The position numbers and the translations under genes are program-made. DNA of 64,000 bases from Ascaris suum (Eukaryota > Nematoda > Chromadorea > Rhabditida > Ascarididae), in assembly GCA_013433145.1 (NCBI GenBank), contig CM024170.1, forward strand, positions 10,577,866-10,641,865, read 5' to 3'. How positions within the stretch are numbered: position 1 is the stretch's first letter; each line of letters begins with the position of its first letter. The notes under the pieces are model-generated. The model worked only from the letters and a program-made list of their open reading frames with translations. It was not told the DNA's origin and made no database searches. Shown one piece after another: positions 12,601 to 26,100 of the stretch.

Positions 12601-15600
12601 TCCTCCGATCGCAAAGTCATATTGTGACAGATCGTAATTTGTGTAAATACTTTCATCATCATCTTCGAATGCACCTACACCGAATGCCTTAAACTTTTCA
12701 GCATTATTACTATGGATGCAACAGTCATAAATATTTCAAATTCCAGAATCAAAATCTTCCAGTTCAGCAAATTTAAAATTCCAGAACCACTAGTGCACGC
12801 TGGAGATCACGACTAAAGCACCGCGCGTCGTCGGCACCCTTTCTTTTTTATACGCTAACCAACAGTCATACTATACTCAAAGAAAGAAATGGAATAAAAA
12901 TATTATTTTTAAAGCATCGCCAACCCGAACTTTTCAAACATCAGGAAAAAATGTTGCAGCGACCACAGCTGTTCAACCTACACAAATAATAAACCACAAG
13001 AGAACAACATCACTGGCTCACCTGCCCACGAATTCCTTTACTTTTTGGTTTCGTTTTCAGCGATGCCTCTTGCATGCCATAACGTTCTGAAAGGACATCA
13101 CTAGTGCGAAGTCCCTCATAGCCAAGCCCCCGTACACCGTCTCTCGAATGCAAATAATGCGAGAGAACATCATCTGGTGCGAATTCAAAGCCTGGTGCCA
13201 TCTCTTCGACTTCTCTCACTGCTTCCTCATTGAAACTACCCACTCGTCCCCTTGCTCGTAATTCATTTACTGCAATATTTAGATTGTAGAATACAGATGA
13301 TTCTTTCCAATAAGCTAGAATGCTGCCAGGCCTACGATCAACTCGAAAAATGGAAGAATTCCTCTTCCTTCCACTTCATTGTCGCTAAAAACGTTAAGAG
13401 GAAAACCGTCGAGGAAAGTGGCAAAAACTTTCCGCAGATGCTGAAACATGAATGCAGAAGAACTTGGACACCCGACGACTCTACTTAGTAATATAAATAT
13501 TGCAAATTCTTCTTTACATTTATTTACTACGAACAGACAGTCTAGAAAATGATTCAGGATAAATAACTTCGATTCCATTCCACGTTGCGGTATAAGCAAA
13601 CGAAAAAAAACATGGAATATAAAGCAGCGAAGGCTGCGTCGCTTACATTTGTGCTTCTCAAGAGCCCTCCTGGACATTTTGGGTCCAATGCCTTGACCCT
13701 CACGCCATCCCATTTTTTTCAACAGACGAACTCCCATCGATTCTCTGTAAATTAAAAGAAAAAACAACTGAAAACATTAAAAACAACATGGCGATGATTC
13801 AACGTGGTTCGAAACAGATTACAACGCAAAAGCTATAATGTGACGTTTTTAAAGAACGTCTACAGCTTATAAGACATATTTCTTGATGCAAAACGCATAA
13901 TGAAATATGATGGTGTGTTGCCAATATAAACAGAGGTTGGAATGAAAAAAGACGAAACAACCAATAACCAACCTCACCGGACGAACTAACGATTCGATTC
14001 GCGAAGCCAACGAAGCATCGAGCGCCGAATGATCGGTTCTCTCCCACGCAAGCTTTTGAGTGGTTCGCTGATGAGTATCATCTAAAGCTGTGCGCATCCT
14101 CCTCGATGCGATACCGAACTCACCCATATCCTTCAACAATTATTCACTCGTACCCTCAAACATCCTTCGGTGACCCCTCCAAAACTTCACAAAACACATC
14201 GTCATTTAGAAGGGCCTTAAGTGCAACAATTGCTAACCACCTACCATCAAAATGAATATGAAAAGTGCATAGAAAAAAATACGCTAATGAAAACGAAAAC
14301 TTGAATAAAAGTTAGGAGATCGAAACGGAAGCATAGAAATGGAAACCTCTTCGTCCATAAAATCTTCAGCTCTCTGTTCGAAGCGTTCTCCTCGCTCATC
14401 ACGGCTTGAACGGAATTGCTTTGGTTGCCAACCTTAAAAACTGATTATAGCATTATAATACTCTCAATCTGCATGTAAGGCAAAAGACCTGACGAGTGCA
14501 TTAGGCCAACAATTAGAACTGAAATGGCATCATAAGGTACAAAGAAGCGTGTACCTTTAACATCTAATGATATGCATGATTTAAACGGCAAAAACGGCGG
14601 ATGAAGTCGCCCACGGTAGCTTCGCCAGTTAGAGTTTTGCACAGAAATTGGCATGCGGCGAGTCCAGCTCCTCAATGGGGGAATGTTTTCGCATGGCTTC
14701 ATTATCACAAGATGTTCGTCATGAAAAGCATTACTATCTGATGACGAAACGCAACGTACTCACGCTGAAAAAAAGACTGCTAAAGATTCAGCAAAAAAAA
14801 TTTCTGAAACCCGCTTGCATTTGATACATGACTGACAAGAACTCTAGCAATCATTATTCATATTCAGTACTATCGAATATGCGCGCAGATGAGGTGTATC
14901 TAGGGACCTTAGTGATCCCCTCCCCATTTAAGTACCTGAAACGTGGTGGCGCTTATGCCTCTCCATAGATGGAAGGTCTGGAGGCGATCCAGAACACAGA
15001 TGGGATTTGCCACTTCTTGTAGAAAACAGTTAACTAACCTTCCTTCGTGCCAACCGTGTTAAAATAACCGGCCGAGAAACCACCGGTGAAAGCACCGTGG
15101 AATCTTCGGCGTCCTTTTTCATCGCGCACCACCTGCTCCTGCACCCCAAGTGGACGACGTGATAACACATCCCCTGAAGCAAATCATTAACATTGCATGT
15201 TTTCTCATACGGCGCCCACCACAAATGAAAATTTTCGTCCGAAGCAAAGGATAAAATCTTGTTTCATAGTGACCAACTAAGGCGCTACTGCTGCAAAAAA
15301 AGGCAGGAAAAATTCAGTCATTGCGAGATGCTTTAAACACCACAACTTGTTAAATGCGGAGACAAGAATGGAGAGAATGAACGAGATGGCAGAAGCAAAG
15401 TGAAAATGAAACGCTTCAGCTCAATATAGGCATGCCTTAAGGTCTCTCAACCCATGTCGTACTTGCACAGTGTAACGGAAAAGACAACACTGCAACTCTT
15501 AAAAAATGCAATGTCCTCCATAAATCACAGAATATCTGTGGGATTACAATTACACCATTAATGAAGCCTCAAAGGAATTCGATGGAAAATGGAAGTTACC

Positions 15601-15726
15601 ACTTTCTTAGGGATGCGTGAATTTCATAAGAAAATCAAAAAAAGATGATTACAGAAAGAAAAAGAATTTACGCTCTTCGTCGTCAAGTTCTTCAAGCTCA
15701 GTGCCGAAAACGACCAAATTAGTCAT
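6658..15726 (-). CDS. GPATCH1: G-patch domain-containing protein 1 (GPATCH1/TOUGH family)
   Basis: GPATCH1 is a nuclear spliceosome-associated protein; in other organisms its G-patch activates a DEAH helicase (DHX35). I assembled 15 exons: 15672-15726, 15039-15173, 14347-14432, 13973-14130, 13647-13744, 13022-13269, 12550-12693, 11410-11571, 10749-10920, 10220-10431, 9525-9689, 8713-8841, 7925-8219, 7159-7253 and 6658-6735. They give about 740 aa; human is about 930. The N-terminal DUF1604 region shows [18 protein letters not shown] and [15 protein letters not shown]. The G-patch (about residues 147-180) shows [18 protein letters not shown]. Further on come [15 protein letters not shown], the [17 protein letters not shown] and [15 protein letters not shown] blocks, an acidic [13 protein letters not shown] segment and a Lys/Arg tail ending SSSSNE. 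The start is the first ATG after a splice acceptor. The donor of 12550-12693 and possible extra exons at 12145-12180, 9741-9788 and 9034-9072 are uncertain. The intron at 7254-7924 has a GC donor. Confidence 0.92.
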
Positions 15727-15742
15727 CGTCGATTAATCACTT

Positions 15743-15752
15743 TCTGCATCCG
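15743..15752 (-). promoter_or_regulatory. Likely spliced-leader acceptor for GPATCH1
   Basis: A TGCAG acceptor on the - strand lies 17 nt upstream of the GPATCH1 ATG at 15726. With no upstream coding exon, this fits trans-splicing of a leader to the first exon. A 5' UTR cis-intron is the alternative. Confidence 0.45.
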
Positions 15753-18296
15753 ATGCTTTCAAAGTAACGTTCGAAATGTCAACGAGTTGAATAAAATCCC
15801 AAACAATCAGCAGATACCTCTTTAATATAGCCACCGACGATGGAAATATTTTATAATATTTTGCCTGAAGTGTACGTGTACCCGCTCGAAGATTTATTCT
15901 CTATCAATCTTCAAATCGTTTTCGCATAGAAAGTGAGCCAATAATGAATCGAGAAAGCATAAGGAATTGCTTAATTATTGAAGAAAGCTTCTTAGCCATT
16001 CAACTATGCTATGATCATATTCTTGAAATTATCGATGCCTATTATTTTAGAAAGAAATCCCTATTTATTCTAAATTTTATACTTACTAAAAATATTCAGA
16101 AAAAGGAAGAAATTCATTTAAACGATTCCTAAGTTGCCGATAAAAAAAAGTTACCTTGCAGAGAAAATCAGATAATTAAAAAATAACCGCAATTCCTTAC
16201 ATCATTTCCCGTTAGAATCAAACATTAATCAAACAAATTTAGTGACGCAAAAAAAAAAGAATAAAGCCTCAACGATTAGTGAAATTAAATCAGATAAGAG
16301 GAATATATAAAAACTCCTCGTAATAACACCACAAAACAAACACTTCCTGTGAAGTATTTGGGCATTCTTTTTTCTATTTCATTCTTTCATCTAATAATTC
16401 CTTAAATGCCTAAAGAAATTTAGCTGAAGTTGTGAGGTAGCGTGAAGGCAGCATGTCTTTAGGCACTTCAGCTAAATGCCTAAAGACATGAGCAAATTAC
16501 CTCTTGACAATTTTTGGGAAAAATAAACTAAGTCAAATAACCTCACTCCAATCGCATAACGATAGAGATACGCTCCATTCTCATTAAAAAAAAAAAATTC
16601 AAACTAGAAAATTGACTCACAAAACAATTTTCCAATTTGAAATTTAATAATAATTTCGCTTTTATAAATCATTCATCAAAAAAAAAAAATCACCAATTTC
16701 TACGTACGAATTTGCATATGATTTATAGAAGCAAAACAAATGTAAAAATCTAAGTGCGTTCAAGAAGCTCTATGAAGCAATTATCTTGAATTCGTTTCGT
16801 TATTATTTTTAGCGCTAATCACTCGTTAAAAACTGCAAATAAACGATCATAACAATTTCCATTATAGTTGCAGATATGATCATTTCCAGAAAGTGTCGGC
16901 AAAAGTCGTACGATGCATGCTTCCCACATAAAATAAACTATGAAAGCAACAAACGGCTGATTATTCGTCGATTCTTCTTTTCTATAGAAAGTGTTATTTC
17001 ATAAAAAATTCTAAGAAATATAGCTAGAAGATGTAATAAATTTCTCGAACAAGCAATCCCATCAATACAATCGAATGCTTGCAATTTTTCTCTAACTCAA
17101 CGATATTCTAAGAATTTAACTCAAATAAAAATCAACAAACTCTGATATCGATTAGAAGTGCATGATCACTCTGATGTCGATTATAAGATATAAGTCAATA
17201 TATCAGTGCATTCAATCCATAAATATTATCAACCGGAAAAGAGATGGCAAAACCAGCGCCCGGATTACAACGCCATCAATATGTACAATCACTCAGAAAG
17301 CTGCTCACAATGTATTTATTAGGTGGAAAAAAACATGAATGAGTGAACATACAATGAAACACAATCATATATAAGCACATTGCCCTTGCAAATCGACCAA
17401 AAGAATGTAACAACGGATTTGAAATTCTACCAACGAAGATCTACAAAAAAATTTCCCATAAGTCCATTAAATTAAATGACCTCAAAAAAAGTCTTCAAGA
17501 AGTTTTATGGTTCAGAGCCGGAAGAGAAGAAGAACTGACTTGTCATGTCACTTGAGGGAGCAAAAACAGTAAGTATTTCTTTAAGCAAAATTGGTGGCAA
17601 ATTTCAACAATACAATGGAGTCAGGGATGCAAAAACGTGGAGATGGAGGAAAAATGGAGTGCCTAACAAGCGGATCTTGTGCACCTAAGTTAACGCAGAA
17701 GCGACAACCGACGAAGCCCACACTTTGCTTTGCACCAGTGCCTCGACACAACCCTCTCGGCGCTAGTCTCTCGTGCGCATCCCCTTTACTGATTAAATAA
17801 CCCTAATTGATAAATGGAGGCAAAAATAAAATTGCTTCTTTCCAAACTTAATCAGGAAGACCCAAAAATTTTCTCGGCTTTTCTAAAATCTGAAATTTGC
17901 AAAAAAACTAAGGGCATACATGACTGTGACAATTCATTATAGGTTTTACTCCAAACGAATTATTACAACCACATAACTGGTAACAGTAAAATACTGCAGA
18001 TAGGTGAAACGTACATCAAAATTTTATAGTATACCTTTTTAATTCAATTTCAAGAAAAGAGATTCCACTATACTCAATACTTATTAGTTCAGTACTTCAA
18101 ATAAAGTTATGCGAAATGCCGAAAGAGTTGAAATCTCTTCCTTTCTGCCACCCCTCCTTGAACTGCAACTCAAGTGAGGAAGTGCCATGAGGTCGTTGTT
18201 TAACAAATGAATAAAATTCAATAACTCACGAATACGGTCAGCAAACAACAGATACGATGCATTCGACAAGAATTAATGAGTCATTCAACAAACTGT
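15753..18296. other. Spacer between GPATCH1 and Y14 genes
   Basis: Very AT-rich sequence with many A-runs. I see no coding exon on either strand. It contains the inverted repeat at 16452-16490. A slightly GC-richer block at about 17600-17800 is open on the + strand but lacks codon structure or resemblance to a family. No peroxiredoxin-like sequence was seen, although from memory C. elegans has one at this place in the cluster. Confidence 0.5.
16452..16490. repeat. Perfect 14-bp inverted repeat with partial neighbour copy
   Basis: Arms CATGTCTTTAGGCA (16452-16465) and TGCCTAAAGACATG (16477-16490) are exact reverse complements around an 11-nt loop. The loop word CTTCAGCTAAA reappears inverted, with part of the arm, at about 16404-16427. 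The arrangement looks like the remains of a small foldback element. It is not near a coding 3' end, so a terminator role is unlikely. Confidence 0.75.
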
Positions 18297-21027
18297 CTAG
18301 CGTCGTTTTTTCTTCGATTGCGCGGCACTGCCACGAACGAAGCACCAACCAACGTTGATCGTTTGTCCCAGAAATTTGGTGCCGTTGAGTCCCTCAATTG
18401 CAGCCAACGCTTCCTTTTGTGTTTCGTATTCCACTAGCGCATAGCCCTTCAATATTATTTATTACTTACACGCAATGGAAGCTTTTAATCTTGCAATTCT
18501 TTTAGCTCCAATAAACGCTTCTTGTCTATCAGATGCATGAGTAACAAAACGATTATTCCGGTAAAATGCTGCAATATGACTTCATATTTTGATTTTATTC
18601 AGATGCGGCTTATGTCATGCCTCAAAAATATTGCTGCCACTGAATAAATGGATCAAATCCGAACAACGACATTACAAAAAATTGCACCTAGGCAATAATA
18701 TACACTCATTTTCGACGTGCATATTATCCACTTTAAAGGCAAAGCCTTTCAACATCAACCAATCGCATCGTGTCCAAATAATCCATAAAAATGATACATG
18801 GCTTCATGGCAGTTGCAACAAAAACTACAAATTAGAAACCATCGAATTCTTAACATGCTGTCCACTCAGAGATATGGAAAGAATTAAAAACCAGAAGGGA
18901 ATAAACCACAAAGCAACAGAATTGGAATTGAAGAAACGAATAAATACAAACGCTTAAAAAGAAACCTTGAGGAAACCAGTCCGGCGATCAATATTCAGAT
19001 TGATATTCTTGATATCACCGAACTCGGCGAAACGGTCACACACCTCATCTTCATGTGCCTCCTCGTGAACGTTCGTCACGAACACAATCCAACCCTCAAC
19101 GGATCTGAAACCCATATTCACGTTCACAACTTCGATCAACGATGGCGCTGCTTCGAACTGAAACGATCATATCTCAACATTGCACTCTGAAAATTCAAGG
19201 ATGCCCAAAAGTCTCTCTCATGAATGCCCTCAAAAATTCACCACTTGTTGCGAGACGTTTTCACTGGGGTCTTTGGTAGCTTGACAGGAAAAAATAGAAA
19301 CAGTACAAGGAAGTAAAGGAAAACAAGAAATCGCCAACAGACAAGTTCTGTGAATCAAAAATTATTTCAAAGCTTTGCTGTCGACTTATGAATATTAAAA
19401 AAAACAATTCATGCTTCATCACACGAATATATAAGATTAGGCGATCGATAACAGTGGAAGTGATGGCGACGAATATTGTCGAAAGAGCGGTGCGGAATTT
19501 CACGCTTACTAACAATCAATTAAATGATCCAAGCCACAGTAACGAATCTTCCACCATTAATAATATCGCCGAGATGCTACAGCAGTTGCATAACATTTCA
19601 AAATCGTCTACAAAACAACGTTCCCTCTCCTCCTTCCTCGCTTTAGAGGGGCATTCGAAGTATCGAACTTAGCCACTTCTCACCTATATGTTCAAAACAC
19701 GCCGACTCACAACGGTGAGGTACGAGCGCGTGAGTATCTACTCAAGCCAATTTTTATTACTCTAATTCAACAAAGAGCATTTCGAAACCTCTGAGGCCAC
19801 GAATGTGAGCGATTTTGATATTTCAAACGTTTTCAAGCAACAAGAGAAGTCTCTCACTCGTATCCCTTAATTAGCTCTCGCCATCTGCAGTTCTATTCTA
19901 TCAGCAACGGCAAACAGCGAGTACATTGTTTGCAAATAAGACTCTCGCAAAGCATGAAGGTATACTAGGCGGAAGCATAAGTCAGCAGCATCGTATGTAA
20001 TGCCTTTGGCCGAAAGAAAAACTTGAGAAGGTCAGAGATAAAAACGAGAACCTTTGAGGGGCGGTCGCAGCACCTTCTCCGTCAAGCGCTTCATAATCGG
20101 CGACATCAGCGTGTGTCTCTCCTCCAAAGCCACGTCCCTTCTTCTTCGTCACTCGACTCTTCATCGCGTCTACTGAAAACAAAACGAATATGAATAAAGC
20201 AATGCTTAACAAAGCTAGTGAAATAGAACAAATCAAGTCGCCAAAATGCAATCGGCTAAGCAACGAAAGTCAATCGCCGATAGCAAGTTCCAAGCAGGCA
20301 GAACAATTCTCAGCGTCAAAGCAGCCACTCCCACACTTCCTCTCAATAACATCAAAAGCGACAAACATAGAATGCACCCTGCGAAGCAACTTCAAATAGA
20401 GACACTTTGCAAAAAAATGTGTTGATCTTTTCCACGAACGAACTTCGCCAGAAAACTGAAACGCCTTCCATAAAAATCAACACGTGTCGCCCTCCCGCCA
20501 TCCTCTCAATGGCACCAATCCCAATCGAAGCTTGGCAAGAACTATAAGTGGTTCGTCTCTTTTATGATTTGGATCTCAGAATAAATACAATTCTATTCAC
20601 AAAGCATTAAAGACCGTGTTGGCACTGCTGACGAAAAGGATGGTGGATAACGGGATTTCAAGTGCGATTATTTCCAAATAGCCACAACAATTTGGCTGAA
20701 GGATGAAGATTCCCCTCTTCCGGAGGTTACCTCAAAGAACAGGAAAAGATAGAGATCCCGATGGGGCCAAGCGGAAAGAAAAACCGAAAAAAAATCCCTA
20801 GCAAGCTTTAGATCAAATTTGGCATACTCATAGCCGGAAAATAAAATGTTTATGAGCAACAACACACCGGTATACGACCAAAGGAACAGCCGCTAAACAA
20901 AACAAATACATCAGCATTAAACGTCCCAAGATAAGAGAAATGAACAAATAAGAGTACCTTGTTCCTCTTGATGTTCCATATCGATATCGTCATCTACATC
21001 AATTACGTCTCCAGTGGCAGCAGCCAT
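18297..21027 (-). CDS. rnp-4: RNA-binding protein 8A / Y14, exon junction complex core
   Basis: Y14 pairs with Mago nashi in the exon junction complex laid on spliced mRNA. Four exons are in phase: 20958-21027, 20052-20172, 18966-19104 and 18297-18446, giving 159 aa; human Y14 is 174. The acidic N-terminus ([17 protein letters not shown]) is followed by [13 protein letters not shown] and the [20 protein letters not shown] junction that opens the RRM. RNP2 lies in WIVFVTNV, then [22 protein letters not shown]1 around [13 protein letters not shown], and the family's C-terminal [10 protein letters not shown] followed by a short basic KKKRR tail instead of the longer RS-rich tail of vertebrates. 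The RRM spans about residues 64-145. The third exon starts at the TTTCAG just before SVEGW; an AG 52 nt further upstream is out of phase. The last intron ends in TTGAAG. The gene sits between SNF5 and GPATCH1 on the same strand. Confidence 0.96.
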
Positions 21028-21039
21028 AACGACTCCACC

Positions 21040-21050
21040 TCTGAAAATTT
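21040..21050 (-). promoter_or_regulatory. Likely spliced-leader acceptor for Y14
   Basis: A strong ATTTTCAG acceptor on the - strand lies 13 nt upstream of the Y14 ATG, with no coding exon before it. It fits trans-splicing onto a very short 5' UTR. Confidence 0.5.
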
Positions 21051-23174
21051 TATTTATATAAGGAGCAACATCAACAAAACACATATCAACGATGCAATAG
21101 ACGTGCGCATCAACGATCCGATTAAATGACACATAAATACAACACAATATTTGTAACTGATTGTTGTGATAGAATAAGAGCGCTAGATGAACGATAAATA
21201 ATTTGCATAAATTCCCTCATTCTGTCAAAATTTGTTAGTTCTCGTCATCTTTTGATCTAATCATTAGTAGTTTAACCATCAAAAGACGGTAGAACTTTCT
21301 TTCGTTGACCTATAATTAAACCAAAGTTACAGCTTAAAAAATAAGCATTGCAAAGCCATACTACTTCCGCTATGTTTTAATGCGCTCATTTATTCCTTCA
21401 AATGAACATTTTTGCTAATCAACGAAAAAGGACCAATATTTTAGGGAATATATGACAAGTGACGATAGAACAGAAAATACGACAGAACACGTTGAACAAG
21501 ACCGACTGCAATGCGATCGAAATTAACAGTCAAATTTGCATGATGCCATCGACGTAGCACACGAAAAGTAACAACAAAACCAATTCCTATTCCCTCATTC
21601 TTGCAGCTATTAGCGAAAAACGACTTTTGAAAGGGAAATGCCGAAAACCATAAACTGTCACCAATTTAAGAGACCGCTGAAATCACTCTCAAGCTTTACA
21701 TCAAGCTTAGGCATTTCACTCCATTAGTGCACAACGTTGTAAACATAGTTTACAAAGCGCCCATCACTACTATCCTGAATTCGTATTTCCATTGCGTATT
21801 CCATCACAACAGTAAATACAACAGTACTTGTGGATCTCATGTTCCTCACCCCATCACATACCGCCTGTCCTCCACAACAACTATTACAATAACATCTGCA
21901 AAAACTCTCAAATTAATACACCATCAACTTCTTCGTCATTAAAAAAAAAGTAAAAGCCACTGTAATTCGACAGTCACTTTTTGCAATAATAATTAAAACT
22001 GAACCCAGAGGTAGATTAAAGCAACAGAGCTAAATATTCCTCTATCTTTTCGTTGCTTACACGACTAAATCATTTTTTGCCACATTATTCAACGCCTTCT
22101 CTCCCGCCACAACCCTTCTCCTTTTCCCCAGTAGCGACGTTGCCTACTTACAGATGTCATATGGCTACCACCACACACAGGTGTTTCCTTACGTCCCTCG
22201 CTGAAATCGTTAAACCTCTAGCCAACTGCAGTGGTGCATCTTCAAGCAAATAGAGCCTGAATGCATTCACCTTTCCTGCCGTTACTATGCAGCATCTACG
22301 CATGGAAAGTTTTTCACAGAGAGGAGATGTTCGATTAAATACCCTTCTAAGAGAGAAATTTTGACGTCTAAACAACAAATGACAATAACAGAACCAATTC
22401 AAACAACAACTCCAACAAAACTATGAACGATAAAGTAACCGACATTCGTACTCGTCGAATTGATATCGAAAATTCGACAATGGGAAGGAGAACTCCTTTG
22501 AAATAACTGACTTAATTAAATACAACAAGAAGGGGTATGCAGCAAACACCTAGATGAGATAACACCTACACGATAGCAGCAGCAGTAAAGAGGAAATAAC
22601 CTCCAGGATAACACCTGACATTTTTAGCAACCTGTACGGAAAACTTGGCACTAATAAACAACTGATCTCCTTATATTTTCTGACCGTTAAAATATCGGAA
22701 TACTGAAGAAGAGATTTTCAGAAGTCTTTCACTTGGCTATAGAGGCCTACAGAAAAGTCTATACTTGTTACTGCTTAAATGTAAGACACAAAAACAACTT
22801 ACTCTGCCACCTCGCCAACAAACATTTTGTCCCGCACTATACAGTGGAAACATTAGTATATAAATATTTGATTAAAATACATGAATTTTGTAGTCCAAAC
22901 AATCGAGTAATTGTTGAGGGAGCAGGCAGATGAGAATGATTCCCCTCATGGCCTCCGATTACTTTAATTTTACAGTGATTCGGTGACGATTACTCGCTGC
23001 AGAATGAAATTAAAATCGTCAATTATGACTAAATCACTACGCTTAGATTACAAAATACGAGTTCCCAATTTGAAACCTAGATGTGAAACTCTGAACCACC
23101 AACCCTCTCTCCCCCCTCAACTGCCCCTTCCTTCCTCCATCTTGGTCCCCATCATCTATTAGGTGGCTTTAAGT
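21051..23174. other. Spacer between Y14 and SNF5 genes
   Basis: AT-rich sequence without a supported exon on either strand. It must hold the SNF5 3' UTR and, if the two genes are not co-transcribed, the Y14 promoter. I did not find a clear AATAAA on the - strand close to the SNF5 stop. Confidence 0.45.
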
Positions 23175-26100
23175 CTAGAGGCCTCCGTAAGGATTAGCGT
23201 TCACGAGTCTACGCATTCGGCGCGTATTTCTATCTTGGTCGCGCATTTTCTTCTCGATTTCCGCATCCGTCAACGTCTCCAAGAAAGGACCCCATGCGTC
23301 TGCATCAGCTGGATTTCTAAACGGGCAGTCGACTGTCGGCAGCGGCGATTCACTGCAATGATACAAACTGCTGTAGAAAAACGCTGTGGAAACCATTCCC
23401 ATCAGCGAAAAGTTCGCCGGAACAACATCAATTCTAAAAGTGTAAGCATCTAGCACTTTTTTGAATCTACTTCGTAAAAAGTTTTTCTGCGAATCAAATC
23501 ACTAGAAGATAATTTCAAATGTGCCAATGTGCTAATCAATCCAAATGGAAATGCTTTCGATGCCTACAACCTGAACGTAGCAGAGATCTAAGTAGAGAAT
23601 TTCTTATATCCGCTTCGGCCATTCAAGTTTAAAATATCGCACAAGAGGAATCTCGTTCATTAGCATGCTAAGTCAGGACATGATGTGCCAATAATCATAC
23701 AACATTATTATCTGACTGCAAGGATCCAATAAATTTTTGCTTTCAGGAACGGCATTCACTTATATCATTGAGTACCTAAACTAGAGCATTATCGTAGTCT
23801 TCCGATCAAACCTCCTTCAGATTACACGAACAATTCACTTAAGTGAATATAGCAAAAAAAACGAGTATGGAAATCAACTGCAAGAAAACAGTTCAATTAT
23901 TATCCAATAGTAATCGCAATTTCTACAACGAAAAGATCGTAATCAAAATTAAAAAGAGACTGAAATCAAAATTCCCATAAAGAATTTCAATATAAAAGCT
24001 TTTAAAGACAAAAAAAAACAAAGAATAAAGTAATCTACATCATAAACCTGTAAGCGTAAGTACGTTGATTCCATGACAGCTGACCACGAATAGAGTAGCT
24101 AATAGCGGCCACAAACTCGCCACCCAGCCCCAATTCGGCGGACAACTTCTGCGCAAACCATTCCGGATTGTTCTTTTCTTCACTCATATCCCATTCGAAC
24201 TGATCAACAAGTGATTGATTCCCGACATGAATATTCAGCTTCAGTAGAGCACGTTGGTCACTCAATGCCGTATCAACTGGAGTTGCCTCCCCAGACGCCT
24301 AAAACACTCCAGTCCAATGGAATATAAGAGTACCTCCGATTGTGGTAACGGTCAAAGGGTGTAAGAAGGAGGAGATTTCTTCAACATACATTCGAATCTA
24401 AGAGAATCACAGTTAGAAAAAAATGCTCAAAAAATTCACACAATAAGTGATAGTCTACCGGAAAAACAACGATACCACATGTACTAGAACTTTATCGATT
24501 ATGCTGTCCAACGTGACAGCGGCAGATTGCAATCGCAGATTACGAGAGCCGCTGATGTGGATTCAATATGGTCAGCGAATAAGTGACCAATGTGGTTCAC
24601 AAGCGCAAAATAAACCGAATTCAATGCTCAACTGCCCACCTCAATTTGCTGATGAATCGCCTGAGCGATAGCAGCGTGGAATGTTCCCGATGGGAGGTCC
24701 AGATCGTCGCACATCGTCTCAGCGATCATCTCTGGTGTGATCAGTTTTTCATTTCGATTATAACAGAACGTATCGCGTAGTTTTATTCCATCCAGTTCCA
24801 TATCAAGCCTGCAGTAAAAAATACACTCGGTAAGGCGACACACAAGGATGCGCAATAAAACAAACAAGAAGCAAGGTTTGATCAAGCTTTTTTCCTTTCG
24901 TGAAGATAGCACACTCGTCAGCGGGCACCAAAACACAACTAAGATTGAGCAAAAGGCACCTCGAAATATCAATAATATGGACGGTTAGGAGTGCTTACAT
25001 TTTAATAAACAGTATCAACTCAAAACGCCTTATGTTATTCGTAATAATATGAATATGATATAGGAGGATCTATCTGCCATATACACAACGACTTTGGCTA
25101 AAAAACCGTTTGCCACAAGATGGAAACTAAAACATCAAGCATCGTTACCACCGATCAACTTCGCTGCTCCCAGCGAATTTGCGCAACTTCTAGTGGGTTT
25201 CCGCTATCACGGACAACATTAAATTTCATGCAAAGCCATCTAGAGTGAATGACTGTAGAGAAGAATCACCTACCAATGAAAACTGCAAACCCTTCGGAAC
25301 AAAGTATTCACAACCTTCTTCTTCACTGAGCTAGAATCCTTCATGAGGATGAAAGCTTATCACTCTTGACAACACCCCAACATTCCCGTAACTGATCAAG
25401 ATTGGGCACCTTATCGGAACAAGATCTTCTGCTTGATCGGCATTCTCGAGAACGCGTTTGTACATATCGAGGTCGTCAGGTGAATATGCATAGTCACGTG
25501 TTTTCATATGCCCACGTGCGTGGGCAACTGGCGTTGAGCACGGTACCGACTCGAGATGATGTGAACCACTGCTCACCTTCAAAGAAAGCTTGATGAAGAT
25601 ACCAACGCCGATCACATCACGTGTTGCCGATTAACCAGTTCATTGGCTAGCCACCATTTATAAACAAGCAGTATCCGATGCAGCTACATAATATGTCAAC
25701 ATTCTTTAATATACACCTCTTTATCAGAGAGGCGGATTTCATGGGCGTGCAATATGGGAAATAAATTTATCGGCAAGACGGCACTCAACAGTAAACAAGG
25801 ACCGCTGTTCCGTGGGGAAGGAAAAACGACGTAAGGAGTGTGCAAAAAATCAGAAGTGCATTAATAGACATTAAATCGCATCTTTTATGTGTACCTGAGC
25901 TGCCTGTCAATGAATACAGCAAAATGAGCATTACCCATGAATTCATCACTCACGTAATCACGTCCCATTACCGATGCCAGCGGGCATTTCCATCCGGAAA
26001 AGAATGCCTAAAGAATGTTCAAACCCAACACTATTTTACCCAAAACACCCATCTATGGGCGATTCACCGCGAGTCAAGGCGTGCAGAACCAACGCTGATG

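Noticed and set aside
17591..17800. Open frame of 69 codons between GPATCH1 and Y14, considered as a remnant of a peroxiredoxin
   Set aside because: It has no peroxiredoxin motif (no FTFVCPTE-like site) and no splice structure.
19105..19156. In-frame extension of the third Y14 exon back to an earlier TTTCAG
   Set aside because: The preceding exon ends in phase 2 and the extension would need phase 0; joining it gives an early stop. The nearer TTTCAG restores the conserved APQR-SVEGW junction.
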